Shown here in pieces: positions 24,659-37,501 of a stretch of DNA of 64,000 nucleotides (position 1 is its first letter; every line of letters starts with the position of its first letter). Under the pieces are notes generated by a model. The model did not search any database and was not told the DNA's origin. It saw only the letters and a program-made list of their open reading frames with translations. Where the stretch lies: NCBI RefSeq assembly GCF_001625215.2, contig NC_030383.2, positions 2,926,779 through 2,990,778 on the forward strand, given 5' to 3'. The position numbers and the translations under genes are program-made. Source of the DNA: Daucus carota subsp. sativus (lineage: Eukaryota > Streptophyta > Magnoliopsida > Apiales > Apiaceae).

Positions 24659-25843
24659 TGAATATAAATTAGTGCATAAAAGAAAAAAGACATTAAAGTG
24701 TACATTATTACATAGATTATGTAAAACATGTGATGAGATTACTATAAAATATCCACCATGATTACGCTTGACGGGCGGACATTAGTTGAACGTTACGTAT
24801 CCCATAGGAATCTCCAAACAAGATTCCTTAAATTGTTAAGTTCCAATCAGCTTATCTCAGGTGTTTGAATTATTTTGCCCATTAGTTTTTCCCTACAAGT
24901 AAACTCTACTCCAGTATCCACTGCCTTTTCATGTAGTAATAAATTGTCAAATTATTTGTTGCTAAGAACGTTATCACTAATCTCGTACCGATTAGGTCTT
25001 GTAATTATCACTTATAAAAATCGTTTTTCATTAAAAATATTATAAATTTCCTCTTAAATTCTGTATGTTCAAATTTATTTGTCTTAACTGACTGTCTGAT
25101 AATTTGATTTATGTTTTTAAAAATTCTATTATTACCGGACAGTCTTGTTTGGGCTGGGCTTATTAGCCCAGTACTTTGGGCCTCATTTCTTAGAAGTTAG
25201 AATCCGACGTCTACATGTTAGAGAGATCTTATTTCATACTCCCTCCCATTTTTAATACGTGTCTTTTACTTTTTAGTATATATCTTAAGATGATATGACT
25301 ATATATATTTTCAAATATTTTTTTGTAAATAAATATATTAAAAAAATATTTTAGTTAAAAAAAGAAAATTAAAATAATATTTTTAATTATATAGTCAAAA
25401 CACTTTAACATACGTGTCAAAAAAATCAAAATACAGATATTTAAGATGCCGATAATATTCATATTGTATAAGAATAATACATGTATTAATTAAAAAATGT
25501 TTGTTGAAGAAAATTATTTTCAATTTTTTTCTAACATTATTTTTGTTACGTATCCTTTTTTTTTAGCACTCCGGAACTGACCAGAATATTATGATTTGTG
25601 GGTCATGGTTGTTTGCACTATGTTATGATGAGTAGGTTGAAATTGTTGCCGCACACAATGAATTATTAAGATAAAGGAATTTGATTACTTATTGTTCTAT
25701 GAAATGTGGATTAATATTTGAGGGTTAGTCTCTGAACATTAGATTGGACGATGTTTTTGGCAATGTGCCAAGAAGTTCAATCTTGAGCTTAGCTGATAAA
25801 TTGGTTATATTGTTATTTAGATATTGGTGAGTTGCGTTAAATC
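24659..25843. other. AT-rich intergenic region
   Basis: No gene seen. A Stowaway-like left end (CTCCCTCCCATTTTTAATACG at 25239) lacks a convincing right end. A short palindrome built on GGGCTGGGCTTATTAGCCCAG lies near 25150. Confidence 0.4.
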
Positions 25844-27328
25844 TGTTAGAATATAAGATCCTGGAAAGGGTCATTCTCTAACACCTTGAGGTTTTAGAGT
25901 AACTGGTTCCTTGACATGGTATCAGAGCGAGGTTAGGCAGAGGACTCGGGTTCGATCCCTGCCACCCCCAATATTCTCACAATTTATAGTGGCACGAATG
26001 GCAAATTAAGAGCATCTCCAAGGGTAGAGACCTGTTAGCTATATCATCTAGTTGGCATGTTTAGAGGATATGTAAAATGTGAAACACTCCAACCATTACC
26101 TTTTAGCAAAAAAATATGAATAACTAAAATTTGGGTAGCTAGATTTGAAGGATCTCTAAATGAATTATGCATAATTTTAGATAATATGATTATACATAAC
26201 ACCATTGGAGTTAACATAGAACCTATTAGCTATAATTTTAAATTATTATCTATATATTGTATTATAGCTAAGAACTATACATAACACCCTGGCAAATTAA
26301 GAGCATCTCCAAGGGTAGAGACCTGTTAGCTATATCATCTAGTTGGCATGTTTAGAGGATATGTAAAATGTGAAACACTCCAACCATTACCTTTTAGCAA
26401 AAAAATATGAATAACTAAAATTTGGGTAGCTAGATTTGAAGGATCTCTAAATGAATTATGCATAATTTTAGATAATATGATTATACATAACACCATTGGA
26501 GTTAACATAGAACCTATTAGCTATAATTTTAAATTATTATCTATATATTGTATTATAGCTAAGAACTATACATAACACCCTTGGAGATGCTCTAATGCTC
26601 CAAAGATGAGTGCCCGTGATCCACTCTTCGACCCATAAATGGGCTCTCGAGTGAGGGGGAATGTAAGAATATAAGATCCTGGAAAGGGTCATTCTCTAAC
26701 ACCTTGAGGTTTTAGAGTAACTGGAATGTGAAACACTCCAACCATTACCTTTTAGCAAAAAAATATGAATAACTAAAATTTGGGTAGCTAGATTTGAAGG
26801 ATCTCTAAATGAATTATGCATAATTTTAGATAATATGATTATACATAACACCATTGGAGTTAACATAGAACCTATTAGCTATAATTTTAAATTATTATCT
26901 ATATATTGTATTATAGCTAAGAACTATACATAACACCCTTGGAGATGCTCTAATGCTCCAAAGATGAGTGCCCGTGATCCACTCTTCGACCCATAAATGG
27001 GCTCTCGAGTGAGGGGGAATGTAAGAATATAAGATCCTGGAAAGGGTCATTCTCTAACACCTTGAGGTTTTAGAGTAACTGGTTCCTTGACATGGTATCA
27101 GAGCGAGGTTAGGCAGAGGACTCGGGTTCGATCCCTGCCTGCCACCCCCAATATTCTCACAATTTATAGTGGCACGAATGGCAAATTAATGCTCCAAAGA
27201 TGAGCGCCCGTGATCCACTCTTCGACCCATAAATGGGCTCTCGAGTGAGGGGGAATGTTAGAATATAAGATCCTGGAAAGGGCCATTCTCTAACACCTTG
27301 AGGTTTTAGAGTAACTGGTTCCTTGACA
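25844..27328 (+). mobile_element. Multimeric miniature LTR retrotransposon (TRIM/SMART type, 73-bp LTRs)
   Basis: Four LTR copies of a 73-bp unit starting TGTTAGAATATAAG or TGTAAGAATATAAG and ending TTCCTTGACA: 25844-25916, 26662-26724 (partial), 27020-27092 and 27256-27328. LTRs 1 and 3 are followed by TGGTATCAGAGC, the tRNA-iMet primer site. LTRs 2, 3 and 4 are preceded by the purine tract GAGTGAGGGGGAA. The whole array is bounded by the target duplication AAATC (25839-25843 and 27329-27333), so it entered once and then expanded. The internal region is about 163 bp and non-coding, so a single unit would be only about 309 bp. Confidence 0.85.
26010..26592 (+). mobile_element. Tourist-like MITE inside the miniature LTR element, tandemly duplicated
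   Basis: The element runs from GAGCATCTCCAAGGGT to ACCCTTGGAGATGCTC with TAA on each side, the 3-bp duplication of PIF/Harbinger (Tourist) elements. Copy 2 is complete (26301-26592). Copy 1 (26010-26290) lacks its last bases because a 291-bp unit including GGCAAATTAA was duplicated in tandem. A third, 5'-truncated copy lies at 26725-26950. The empty site GGCAAATTAATGCTCC is preserved at about 27180-27196 in the next unit. Confidence 0.85.
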
Positions 27329-27529
27329 AAATCATCTTAATGAGTCCTAATCTATGACTATTTGACTGTAAGAAGACAGGGACACAGAAGAATATTGTTG
27401 GTTGAACTTACAATGCAGTAAAGAAATTACACTGCAGTTATCCAATAACCTTGCACATTGATTCAAACTCATGGATGTACAAGTACATTTTAGGCACATT
27501 GATTCATTTTGATGGATTTCTGGCACATT

Positions 27530-28340
27530 TTAAGTCCACACATAGTTCTGGAACTTGGTGATGAGCATGTCTCGATCTGGCCAGCTTTCCTTGAACACTG
27601 GAATTTCATAAAAAATCTCCATCCATTTGGTTAACAGAGGGTATCTCTCTCTGTTTATCAATGTTGTGCCATCGACTTCCTCCAAGACATTTATAAGATA
27701 GGCCATCCACCCGAATACTAGATCGAGGTACCCAATTTTCTCACCGCCAAAAAATTTCTTTCCCTCAAGTTGTTCTTCAGCATGTTTCAGATATTCTGGT
27801 GTCAGAGCTCTGGCTTCCTCTTTCTCTCTACCATGTCCAAGAGAAGCCTTCTTAATGGATGGCAAAAGCTACAGATTTCAAGAAAAAAGTTCATAAGATA
27901 TGATAGTTACCATAAAGTGATTCATATGTTGCCATGAAGCACTAGGACCAAAGATGTAAACAATGCTAATAAAGTTCAGCAGTAGCAACTAGCAACTAGC
28001 AAACATAGAATACTAACTGATTTACCTTTTCTTCATTGAATTTTGTCCAGAAGCGCACCTCGGCCTTTTTAAATGGATCTTTAGGGAGAAGGGGATAAGC
28101 TTCATTCCATGTTTCATCAATGTACTCCAGAATCACCAGTGATTCACAGACAGGTTTGCCATTGTGCACAAGCACTGGAATTTTCTTATGAACTGGATTA
28201 TACTGGAGGAGCAAAGGGCTTTTGTCGGCAAGATCTTCAAAAATGGTATCGAACTCTATGCCTTTAAGCTTCAATGCCCATACTATTCTCAAACCATATG
28301 CACTTGACCATGTTCTGAAAAGCTTCAGATCATCTGCCAT
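27530..28340 (-). CDS. GSTU: Tau-class glutathione S-transferase, copy 1
   Basis: Two exons, 28026-28340 and 27530-27868, joined by a 157-bp intron after residue 105, giving 217 aa, normal for the class. The N-terminal thioredoxin-like domain has LFRTWSSAYGLRI, with the catalytic serine of tau GSTs in WSS, then [13 protein letters not shown] and [13 protein letters not shown] for glutathione binding. The C-terminal helical domain has [20 protein letters not shown]. Tau GSTs conjugate glutathione to xenobiotics and oxidised lipids in the cytosol and are often stress-induced. It is the most 3' of three same-strand copies, and the most diverged. The miniature LTR array ends about 200 bp downstream of its stop. 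Confidence 0.92.
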
Positions 28341-28647
28341 ATCTTTTGTTTTCTAAACTGAAGCCCTGTGGATTTCCTGTAAATACACAAGATTTTCCTG
28401 CGGCTTTTAGATGTTAACGAATTCTAATCCTTTTTGTCCTTCCATGGCTCTTTATGATGTTCACAAGAAAAAACATTTGACATTACATGCTATGTAGATG
28501 TTCACAAGAAAAATTACAATGCAGTTATTCAAGAAACATGAACATTTAATCTTTTATTCAAACTCATGGATACACAAGCACAATTTAGGCATACAGAGGC
28601 TTTAGAATATAGTTTATTTGGAAGCATTTCTGGCACAATATTTACTA

Positions 28648-29621
28648 TCAACCATAGTTTTTGAACTTGGTGATGAGCCTGTCATGGTCTGGCCAACTTT
28701 CCTTGAATTCTGGAAATTCATAAAAATTCTCCATCCATTTAGATAAGAGAGGAAATTCCTCTTTCTTTATCAATGTCGCGCCAGATACTTCCTCCAAGAC
28801 ATTGATCAGATAGGCCATCCACCCGAATGCCAGATCAACGTACCCAATCTTCTCACCGCCAAAGAATTTCTTTCCCTTGAGTAGTTCTTCGACATGTTTC
28901 AGATTTTCTGCAGTCAGAACCCTGGCTTCCTCTTTCTCTTCACCATTTCCAAGAGTAGCCTTCCTTATCAATGGCATTAGCTACATGTTTTAAAGAAAAA
29001 TGTAGTCAAGGTTTAATGCAAACCTTTGCACAAAGAACCTGTTTTATGTTTACTTAACACAGATATGTTATCTTGATCATAGTGTATGTAAATTCTTTGC
29101 CCTTCAATGTTTTAGAAATTAGCCTAGATTAAATCTAGGCTAATTGATTAAACTTCGCTTAAATGGAATTGAATGACCATGAAAATGCATACTTACCGCC
29201 TAGCATTTGCAGGACTATGATGCAGCACCGTGCTTTATTAAGTTTTAATATGAGTGTTGTTAAATTTCAGGTCAGCAGTATAGACGTAAACTAGAACTGA
29301 GTGTACCTTGTCATCACTGAATTTTGCCCAGAAGCGCGCCTCAGCTTTTGCAAATGGATCTTTAGGGAGAAGGGGATGAGCACCATTCCATGTTTCATCC
29401 ACATACTCCAGGATCACCAATGATTCGCAGACAGGTTTGCCATTGTGGACAAGCACTGGAACTTTCTTATGAACCGGATTATACTGGAGGAGTAAAGAGC
29501 TTTTATTAGAAAGATCCTCAAAAATGGCCTCGAATTCTACACCTTTGAGCTTCAGTGCCCATACTATTCTTAAAGCATATCGACTTGACCATGATCTAAA
29601 AAGCTTCACTTCAGTTGCCAT
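28648..29621 (-). CDS. GSTU: Tau-class glutathione S-transferase, copy 2
   Basis: Exons 29307-29621 and 28648-28980 (315+333 nt, 215 aa), intron 326 bp, again after codon 105 in phase 0. It has [13 protein letters not shown] with the catalytic serine, [19 protein letters not shown] in the glutathione site, and [20 protein letters not shown] in the helical domain. It is very close to the copy at 30317-31189 and less so to the one at 27530-28340. The intron carries a 13-bp inverted repeat at 29118-29144. Intact frame and splice sites suggest a functional enzyme. Confidence 0.92.
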
Positions 29622-30316
29622 GTTGTTCTGATTCCTAAAATGTTTTAGAAGATAAAGAATTCAAATTCTCATTCTCCCATCTCTTGCACTATGATCAATT
29701 ATAATAGATTATTAGCAGCAATATGTCACTGATTACGCATGTAAAAACGTATTGCATTTGGTTTTGATGTATTGTGAAAAAGTGAGTGTGAATGATGTGG
29801 ATCGTTGAACACTGCAGGCCTCTGTATTGACAAATTTATATCTGTTTTACAGTTCTGGCAGGTCCTTTAGTCAAAAAAATCGAAAAGAAAACTTTAATAA
29901 ACTTGAATCGGAGCACACAGAGACACCAATAAGCAGAGACGGAATGCGTTTTGGTATGTTTTGGAAGCTGTTAGAAAAAGGCCAAACAAGATCTTATATT
30001 ATTCAACACCAAGTATTAACTATTAAGGAATTGCAGTCCTCTGACTCTGAATGGACTGGACTACATGCATTGCTGCACTGGTATCACTCTCAGTATATCA
30101 TATTTGACGAAAAATCATCTCATTAGTATTTTTCAATTAGGATGTAAAGTTCCAGATCCTATATGTTCCAATGCAGATAATATATTTTTGCTTCAAGTTA
30201 CAGTGCAGTTATTCAAAAACCTTGAACATAAAATCATTTATTCAAACTCATGAATAGGCATACAGAGGCTTCAGAATATAGTTCATTCAGATTCATTTCT
30301 GGCACAATATATACTA
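29622..30316. other. Spacer between GST copies 2 and 3
   Basis: Promoter of copy 2 and 3' UTR of copy 3. The segment ATTACGCATGTAAAAACGTA near 29732 recurs upstream of copy 3 (about 31595), so the upstream region was duplicated with the gene. The plus-strand ORFs at 29827-30253 show no family features. Confidence 0.5.
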
Positions 30317-32057
<1,741 letters not shown>

Positions 32058-35000
32058 CTATTTTCTGCGGATTTTAACATCAAGTGTCCACTGGACCTTC
32101 CCTGCAGGCAAAGGAATGGACTTTGGTAATAAGAGTGGCACTGCAAACTCCCCCAAAGATGACAAAGGTGTTGGTAAATGTAGGTTTTCAGGGGCAATGC
32201 GGACACATAACTGTCTTGCTACCTGGCAAAATACAAAAAAATATGTTGGTATATATCATTACTTATAAGGCTATAGACAGACTATCCATGTACATGGACT
32301 AGCCACCTAAAAAATCTTCAAGTAAATTCACCACAACTCCATACACAAAATGTAAACTATTTGTCAATCTTAAACAGCACAATGTTCCCCAAGAAAGGGG
32401 GGAAAAACAGAAGCAGCCTGCTTCATTGGCATGTACAAAAAGCAATGGATGAACTAAGAAGGTTGCTTTCCTGTCCTTTCCCCTCCAGCAGATCATACTT
32501 GGTCATATACTGGCTTTTTGCCGACCAAATTTCATCCCGTACATGACAGATTAATTATATGGGGCATATAGAAACACTGACGGGGCCAGTGAAAAATAAA
32601 GAGTTTTATTATATTCAATATATAGTTTGTTTATTTTGGTTTGTGGGTATCTAGATAGATAGGTATATATTTTAGAGAAATTCTAGAGGTCCCAAAAAGA
32701 TATCCCAAAAATTACCCAAAAAGTTATGTGCCAAGTTGTTATTGGTTACTCCCTTATAAATATAATGGGTCCCCCTGTATGCACATTCATTTCACTAATT
32801 AAAACATGCCATGTGTTTTTTGGAAGTTATTTTGGTACCCCTAGTATTGCTCTATATTTTATGTTTATAATGTATTTTAGCTTGTCCGTTAGTGTAATAT
32901 ATAGTATATAGTATATACTTCTTGTGAACTGATTGTTATTTATGCTAAATTACAGAAGATGCAGATTTCTCAATATGGGTATGAAACTTGGTGCAGCTAT
33001 TGTTTGTGGATCGATCTCCAAGGTATTTCGCATTTTTCAGGTATTGTCGGATCGTCCTATATCAAATACTGATATTGTCTTCACCAAATTGATATAAATG
33101 GGAATTCATCTTAAAGTTCTGTAAGTTTATTTCAATAGGTACCAGCAGAGAAGCATCATATGCCACCAAGATCATCTTAGGACATGTTATGTAGAATAGG
33201 CACATGACTATTGGAAGGGAAGACAATTTAAAAATTGCAAGCTAATATGTTCAACTTTCAGAGTCTTTTTATTCAATCAATCTAGTAAGCCTTTTTTGAA
33301 ACATTATAACTGAAGCATGCTTTATGTACATTACTCCTACTTTGTGCATCATTTCTAATCATGAGATGAACATTCAACTACCACTAATGTTCCATTTTCC
33401 TACAACCGGAAAAAGTAATGACCAAAGTGCCTACACCAAGAAATACATTGCCTAGATTTTACAACTTCTGTAATGAGACACTATAGTATGACAGCAAGAG
33501 AAAGATTTTGAGCTATCAATCGAAATAGATGACGGCCAGGACCAGGAGATTGACAAAACAATTGATAATGAACTTCAAACCTACTTGGCTACTTATACAG
33601 GAGACCTTTTTCCCAATTTAACCAGAAACAATAATAAATTACAGCTCTGCCTAATATACATATAAATTTCTGTTCCCTATCTGTAAGAAAACTCTTAAAA
33701 TGATACATTTGAGAAGGGAGAAAAATTCTTTTAAACTATAACCCGATATAAATAGCTTAGAAAACAAAGGTTTGAAATCAAGTAAATAAGAACAAACATA
33801 GCCTGAGCAACAACTTTCTCACAGGCGTAAGACCAAACAGCAGAAGAACAAAAGACATACCTCAGCAACGATTTCTTCTTTCAACACAGGTTCTCGCAAT
33901 TCATTGTCAACCTTGATAAACCTTCTCAAAACCTTAACAAAAGTGACAACAGGTGTCACAAATTAAAAAAATGTGAAGGAACTTGTACAAAATTGTCAAA
34001 AGCAGGCAGGATTGTTAAACACAGCAACTAAATATTACTAAGCCAGTCATTATGTCCTAAATTGTAAGTTTTACTTTTTCAAGTGTTACAATTTCAAATA
34101 AGAAGTGTGAAGAAAGCTCTGATTGATTCAGTTTATATGAAGTGTCTAGACCCCTTCCCAAACACCAGCAAATCAAAAGCAAAACGAGTTCAATTGCACA
34201 TGAACTAAATAACTCATATTTAAATAAAAACAATAATATGCAACTTAAGCGGTATTTAACAAAATCCAACACTACCAGCTTAGCATCATCCAGGCGTTTT
34301 GCTGCTGTCAGGTATTCTTTAGTTATATCTTCTTCGGTCTTCTGAACAACTTTAACCTCTTCAACCTCCTCAGTTTGGTAAATCTTTAAAAACAAAATGC
34401 CAATATAAAGTTAATATAGTATCCGAATATATGTAGTAAATGTTTGTAGAAGAATTAGAAAGTTCAAAACAAGTACAAAAATATGGTAGGTAAAGATTTC
34501 ATAAGCTGTCAGAACCTCATGAAAATGAAATAGTGCAGCATTAACTTCCAACAATCACTAATATACTCATGATATTAAGACCCCAGCCACACAATATTGA
34601 TATATTGTACAAGTATAGATGAAATGAAACAACAAGAATTTTACATTCAGAAGGCAGGATGCTTCCTTCATTATGCTTGGAACCCAATTTCATGTGATTT
34701 TTAGGTGCATGAAAAGGAGTATGAAGTGAGATAGTCGGTAATATGGGGTCAGCCATTAGCAATATCTTCTTACAGCTGCACTATTCTTCTAACAACCATT
34801 TTAATCAAGTAACTTTCCCGGGTTTAAAACCTAAACTTTCATTTGATGATAATTTACGAAAGTGTGAAATAACTCACAGGATAGCAATTGAATAGTTATA
34901 TGCTACTCAAAAACAATACATACATGTAATATACAAAGTACTATAAGCCCTGGTTCGACAAGACTTCATGTGCTTATTTAATTGAAATTTATGTCGTTTA

Positions 35001-35653
35001 AACTATACAGGCATCAGGCAGCAGAGGATGTTCCGAGTCACAATTTCAAAGCCCAAAACAAACACAAATAACACATGATAAAGAATGATAGCCGATAATA
35101 GATGCAAATTGCCAATAAATAAGCATCAGCACAAAACCGACATTTTCAAAGCCCAAAACAAACACAAATAACACATAAGAAAGAATGATAGCCGATAATA
35201 GATGCAAATTGCCAATAAATAAGCATCAGCACAAAACCGACATTCACAACACACCACACACAAACCCAAACTCCAACAAACACCATACCTTCCGCTGCTC
35301 ACTAACAAGATACGCAAACTTATCAATATTCGGGACCGCCAGCAACTTCGGCATCAAATGGTTCCTAAAATGCCCCGGCGCCACTTTCACAACCTCCCCT
35401 GCTCTCCCCAGCTTATCCACACTCTAAAATCCAATCACAAACACATCCAATCACACCCTTTACTCAAACAATTAACCAAAAAACAAGAAATACCACCAAA
35501 AACTAATCGAAAAAAACCCGAAAAACTCACAGTAGTGAGAATGACTTCCAGCTTTCGATACCGAACGCCCTGAGCGGAAAACAAAATGGGGTGGTGGAAC
35601 ACGCTTTGGGAGGCGCGACGGAGAGCATTTCTACATGATTGCGTAAAGGCCAT
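32058..35653 (-). CDS. Mitochondrial large-subunit ribosomal protein bL9m
   Basis: Five exons: 35531-35653, 35289-35423, 34276-34383, 33861-33932 and 32058-32222 (603 nt, 200 aa), all phase 0. An N-terminal basic presequence (MAFTQSCRNALRRASQSVFH) suits mitochondrial import. RYRKLEVILTT and then VDKLGRAGEVVKVAPGHFRN are the bacterial-L9 N-domain signature, followed by HLMPKLLAVPNIDKF, an acidic-basic linker helix (YQTEEVEEVKVVQK) and a C-terminal domain ending WTLDVKIRRK. L9 binds 23S-type rRNA near the L1 stalk. A leader intron is likely: a donor CAG/GTAACA near 35767 and an acceptor three bases before the ATG. Intron 4 carries a hAT MITE and intron 2 a 100-bp tandem repeat. The ORF at 34057-34395 is exon 3 read through into its introns. 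Confidence 0.9.
32675..32853. mobile_element. hAT-type MITE in intron 4 of the bL9m gene
   Basis: A 179-bp element whose ends are imperfect inverted repeats (left GAGAAATTCTAGAGGTCCC, right end complement AGAGCAATACTAGGGGTACC). It is flanked by the exact 8-bp target duplication ATATTTTA (32667-32674 and 32854-32861), as expected for hAT elements. Non-coding. Confidence 0.8.
35045..35244. repeat. 100-bp tandem duplication in bL9m intron 2
   Basis: TTCAAAGCCCAAAACAAAC and the following sequence repeat with a period of 100 bp (about 35045-35144 and 35145-35244) with only a few differences. Confidence 0.85.
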
Positions 35654-37048
35654 GCTCTATTGCAATATGAACACTAAGAACAATTAAACAAATATTTGAT
35701 TATTATTTTTGATATTATTGTTGTTAAATATGATAATAATGATGAAATTGAGAGTTAGAGTGTTACCTGATTGAAGAATCGCCGGAGAGAGCGGAGGTGA
35801 AGATGAGAATTAGGGTTCAGTTGGGGGAAACACTTTGCAGCTGTAACACTCATCAAGCTAAACTAGAGCCTCAACGTGCTTTACTAATATTTTATATTTT
35901 ATATTAAGGTTCTTTTTTTTTTGAAATATGTGTAGTTTTTCCTTTTGTTAAAAATTAAGCTTAAAAAAAATTAGACACCACTTTTATATTATGTACTTCC
36001 AAATTTTATATTTTGTATTACCGTATTATCCTCCGACACGATATAAAAACAAATATATTATTAAAAAATTATGTGTACATATATATTATTTTAATATATA
36101 TTTGAGTATCATTTGATATTTATATTTATGCTATATTAAAATAAAATATTAATGATATATTTATATGATATATATATTATATAATTGATTACGTAATTAT
36201 AAATTTATTTGTATAATATTTTTTTCATGTTGTCTATCTGAGAATAAATTTGAATACAACACTAAATCAAGATAAAAATACAAGTACTAAATTTATCATT
36301 TTATATTTTTTTGTAAATTATACGAAATCTGCTCTTCACCGGTAAAGACTAATGATTTATCAAATCAAATCATTAACTTAATCCAATTGTCTGATAGTTT
36401 TTTCGTAGTCGCAGACTCTCGGCTAATATATTTAGCCTCAAACTCGTATTTCTGCTGGGGGTTGTCGTAGAAGGTTCAGGAATAATATTTTGAGTCACGT
36501 AATACAGGAGGGATAACTTATGATTAACAGATTAAGCAAGTTTTAGTGCTATTATTTTGACTGGCATGAAAATACTGGATCGATGATTTCTTGGTCCCTG
36601 ATGGCCTGATCAAATGATATGCACAGTACTCGTATAAGGAAAGTTTTTTTTTTCCTTTTCGGTAGTTTTAATTAAAATATTTACGATCTCTTTTCTTGTT
36701 AAAACTCAAAAGGTGTTTTTCTGGAGCTTGGCCTGCATCACTGCATCAGCATCACTCTGTAAAACAACAGATTGCACCCTGTATGTTTCGATATTCCTAC
36801 CATGTATAGTAGATACCTCTTTTTTCGGTAACAAAAATAGCTCCAGAAAGATATATCAAGACCCTTGTTTTCCGGTAACAAAAGTAGCTTGATAAAAGAA
36901 CTATGACATATAAGTTAAGTATTGCAGAGTATATTAGATCAGGAACTCATTAAGCACTAATATGGTACTCTAAAACAGTACAAGAATAAAATGTTTCCTC
37001 ATTAACCAGCAAAAACTCTGTAGTAGCAGCAGCATTTTCAGCTAGTAC
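35654..37048. other. bL9m leader and intergenic region
   Basis: 35654-35880 holds the bL9m 5' UTR, its probable intron and promoter. The rest is AT-rich. The part next to 37048 should be the 3' UTR of the PSY-like gene. No other gene seen. Confidence 0.5.
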
Positions 37049-37501
37049 TCAACGGTTCTTTCCGCCACCACCACCTCTCCTGCCCCTCGGATCATGTTTA
37101 GTGTTTGCTCCGGCTTCATCATAGTCTGACACATCATGACTCAGTAGCTTCCTCGAGCTCAAGTTCACCCTCAAACTACCGTCCTTGACAAAAAAAAAAA
37201 ATAATAATTAGCAAAGTCAGTACTCGACAAGTTTAAAAAATGTACAAATTAAGTGCAATGCATTGCATGCAACTGCACCTACCTGGCGAAGGGAGTTGAT
37301 TAATTTTGCACCATTACTGAAACCATCGACAGTGCCTGAAGAAAAACGAAGCACAAAAAATTAAAATTAGTCGTAAACTTGTGGTTAGTTCTCAGTTGTT
37401 AAAAAACATATGATTCTCAGAGCTTGCTAATTACCTGAAGACAAGTAAAAAGAGAGTACTACAAGAAGAACAAGAAGAGAGGTTTTGATCCGAGAAACCA
37501 T
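37049..37501 (-). CDS. PSY: PSY-like tyrosine-sulfated secreted peptide precursor
   Basis: Three small exons, 37435-37501, 37283-37335 and 37049-37183 (67+53+135 nt, 84 aa). The product has a signal peptide (basic MVSRIKTS, then LLVLLVVLSFYLSS), a short spacer and a C-terminal block: DYDEAGANTKHDP followed by RGRRGGGGGKNR. The DY...AN.KHDP pattern is that of the plant PSY family (PSY1: DYGDPSANPKHDP), in which the tyrosine after Asp is sulfated and the peptide is trimmed and secreted to control cell expansion and the growth-versus-stress balance. A precursor length of 75-90 aa is typical. The Arg/Gly-rich tail after KHDP is unusual and may be removed. Found by splice-site reading; no single exon is a long ORF. 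Confidence 0.85.

Noticed and set aside
25239-25445. Stowaway MITE starting CTCCCTCCC
   Set aside because: No matching inverted right end; the ACGTGTC stretch on the right is in direct, not inverted, orientation.
25917-25975. Possible tRNA gene (TGGTATCAGAGC and GGTTCGATCCC)
   Set aside because: No acceptor stem or anticodon arm. The context between an LTR and its purine tract shows it is a primer-binding region.
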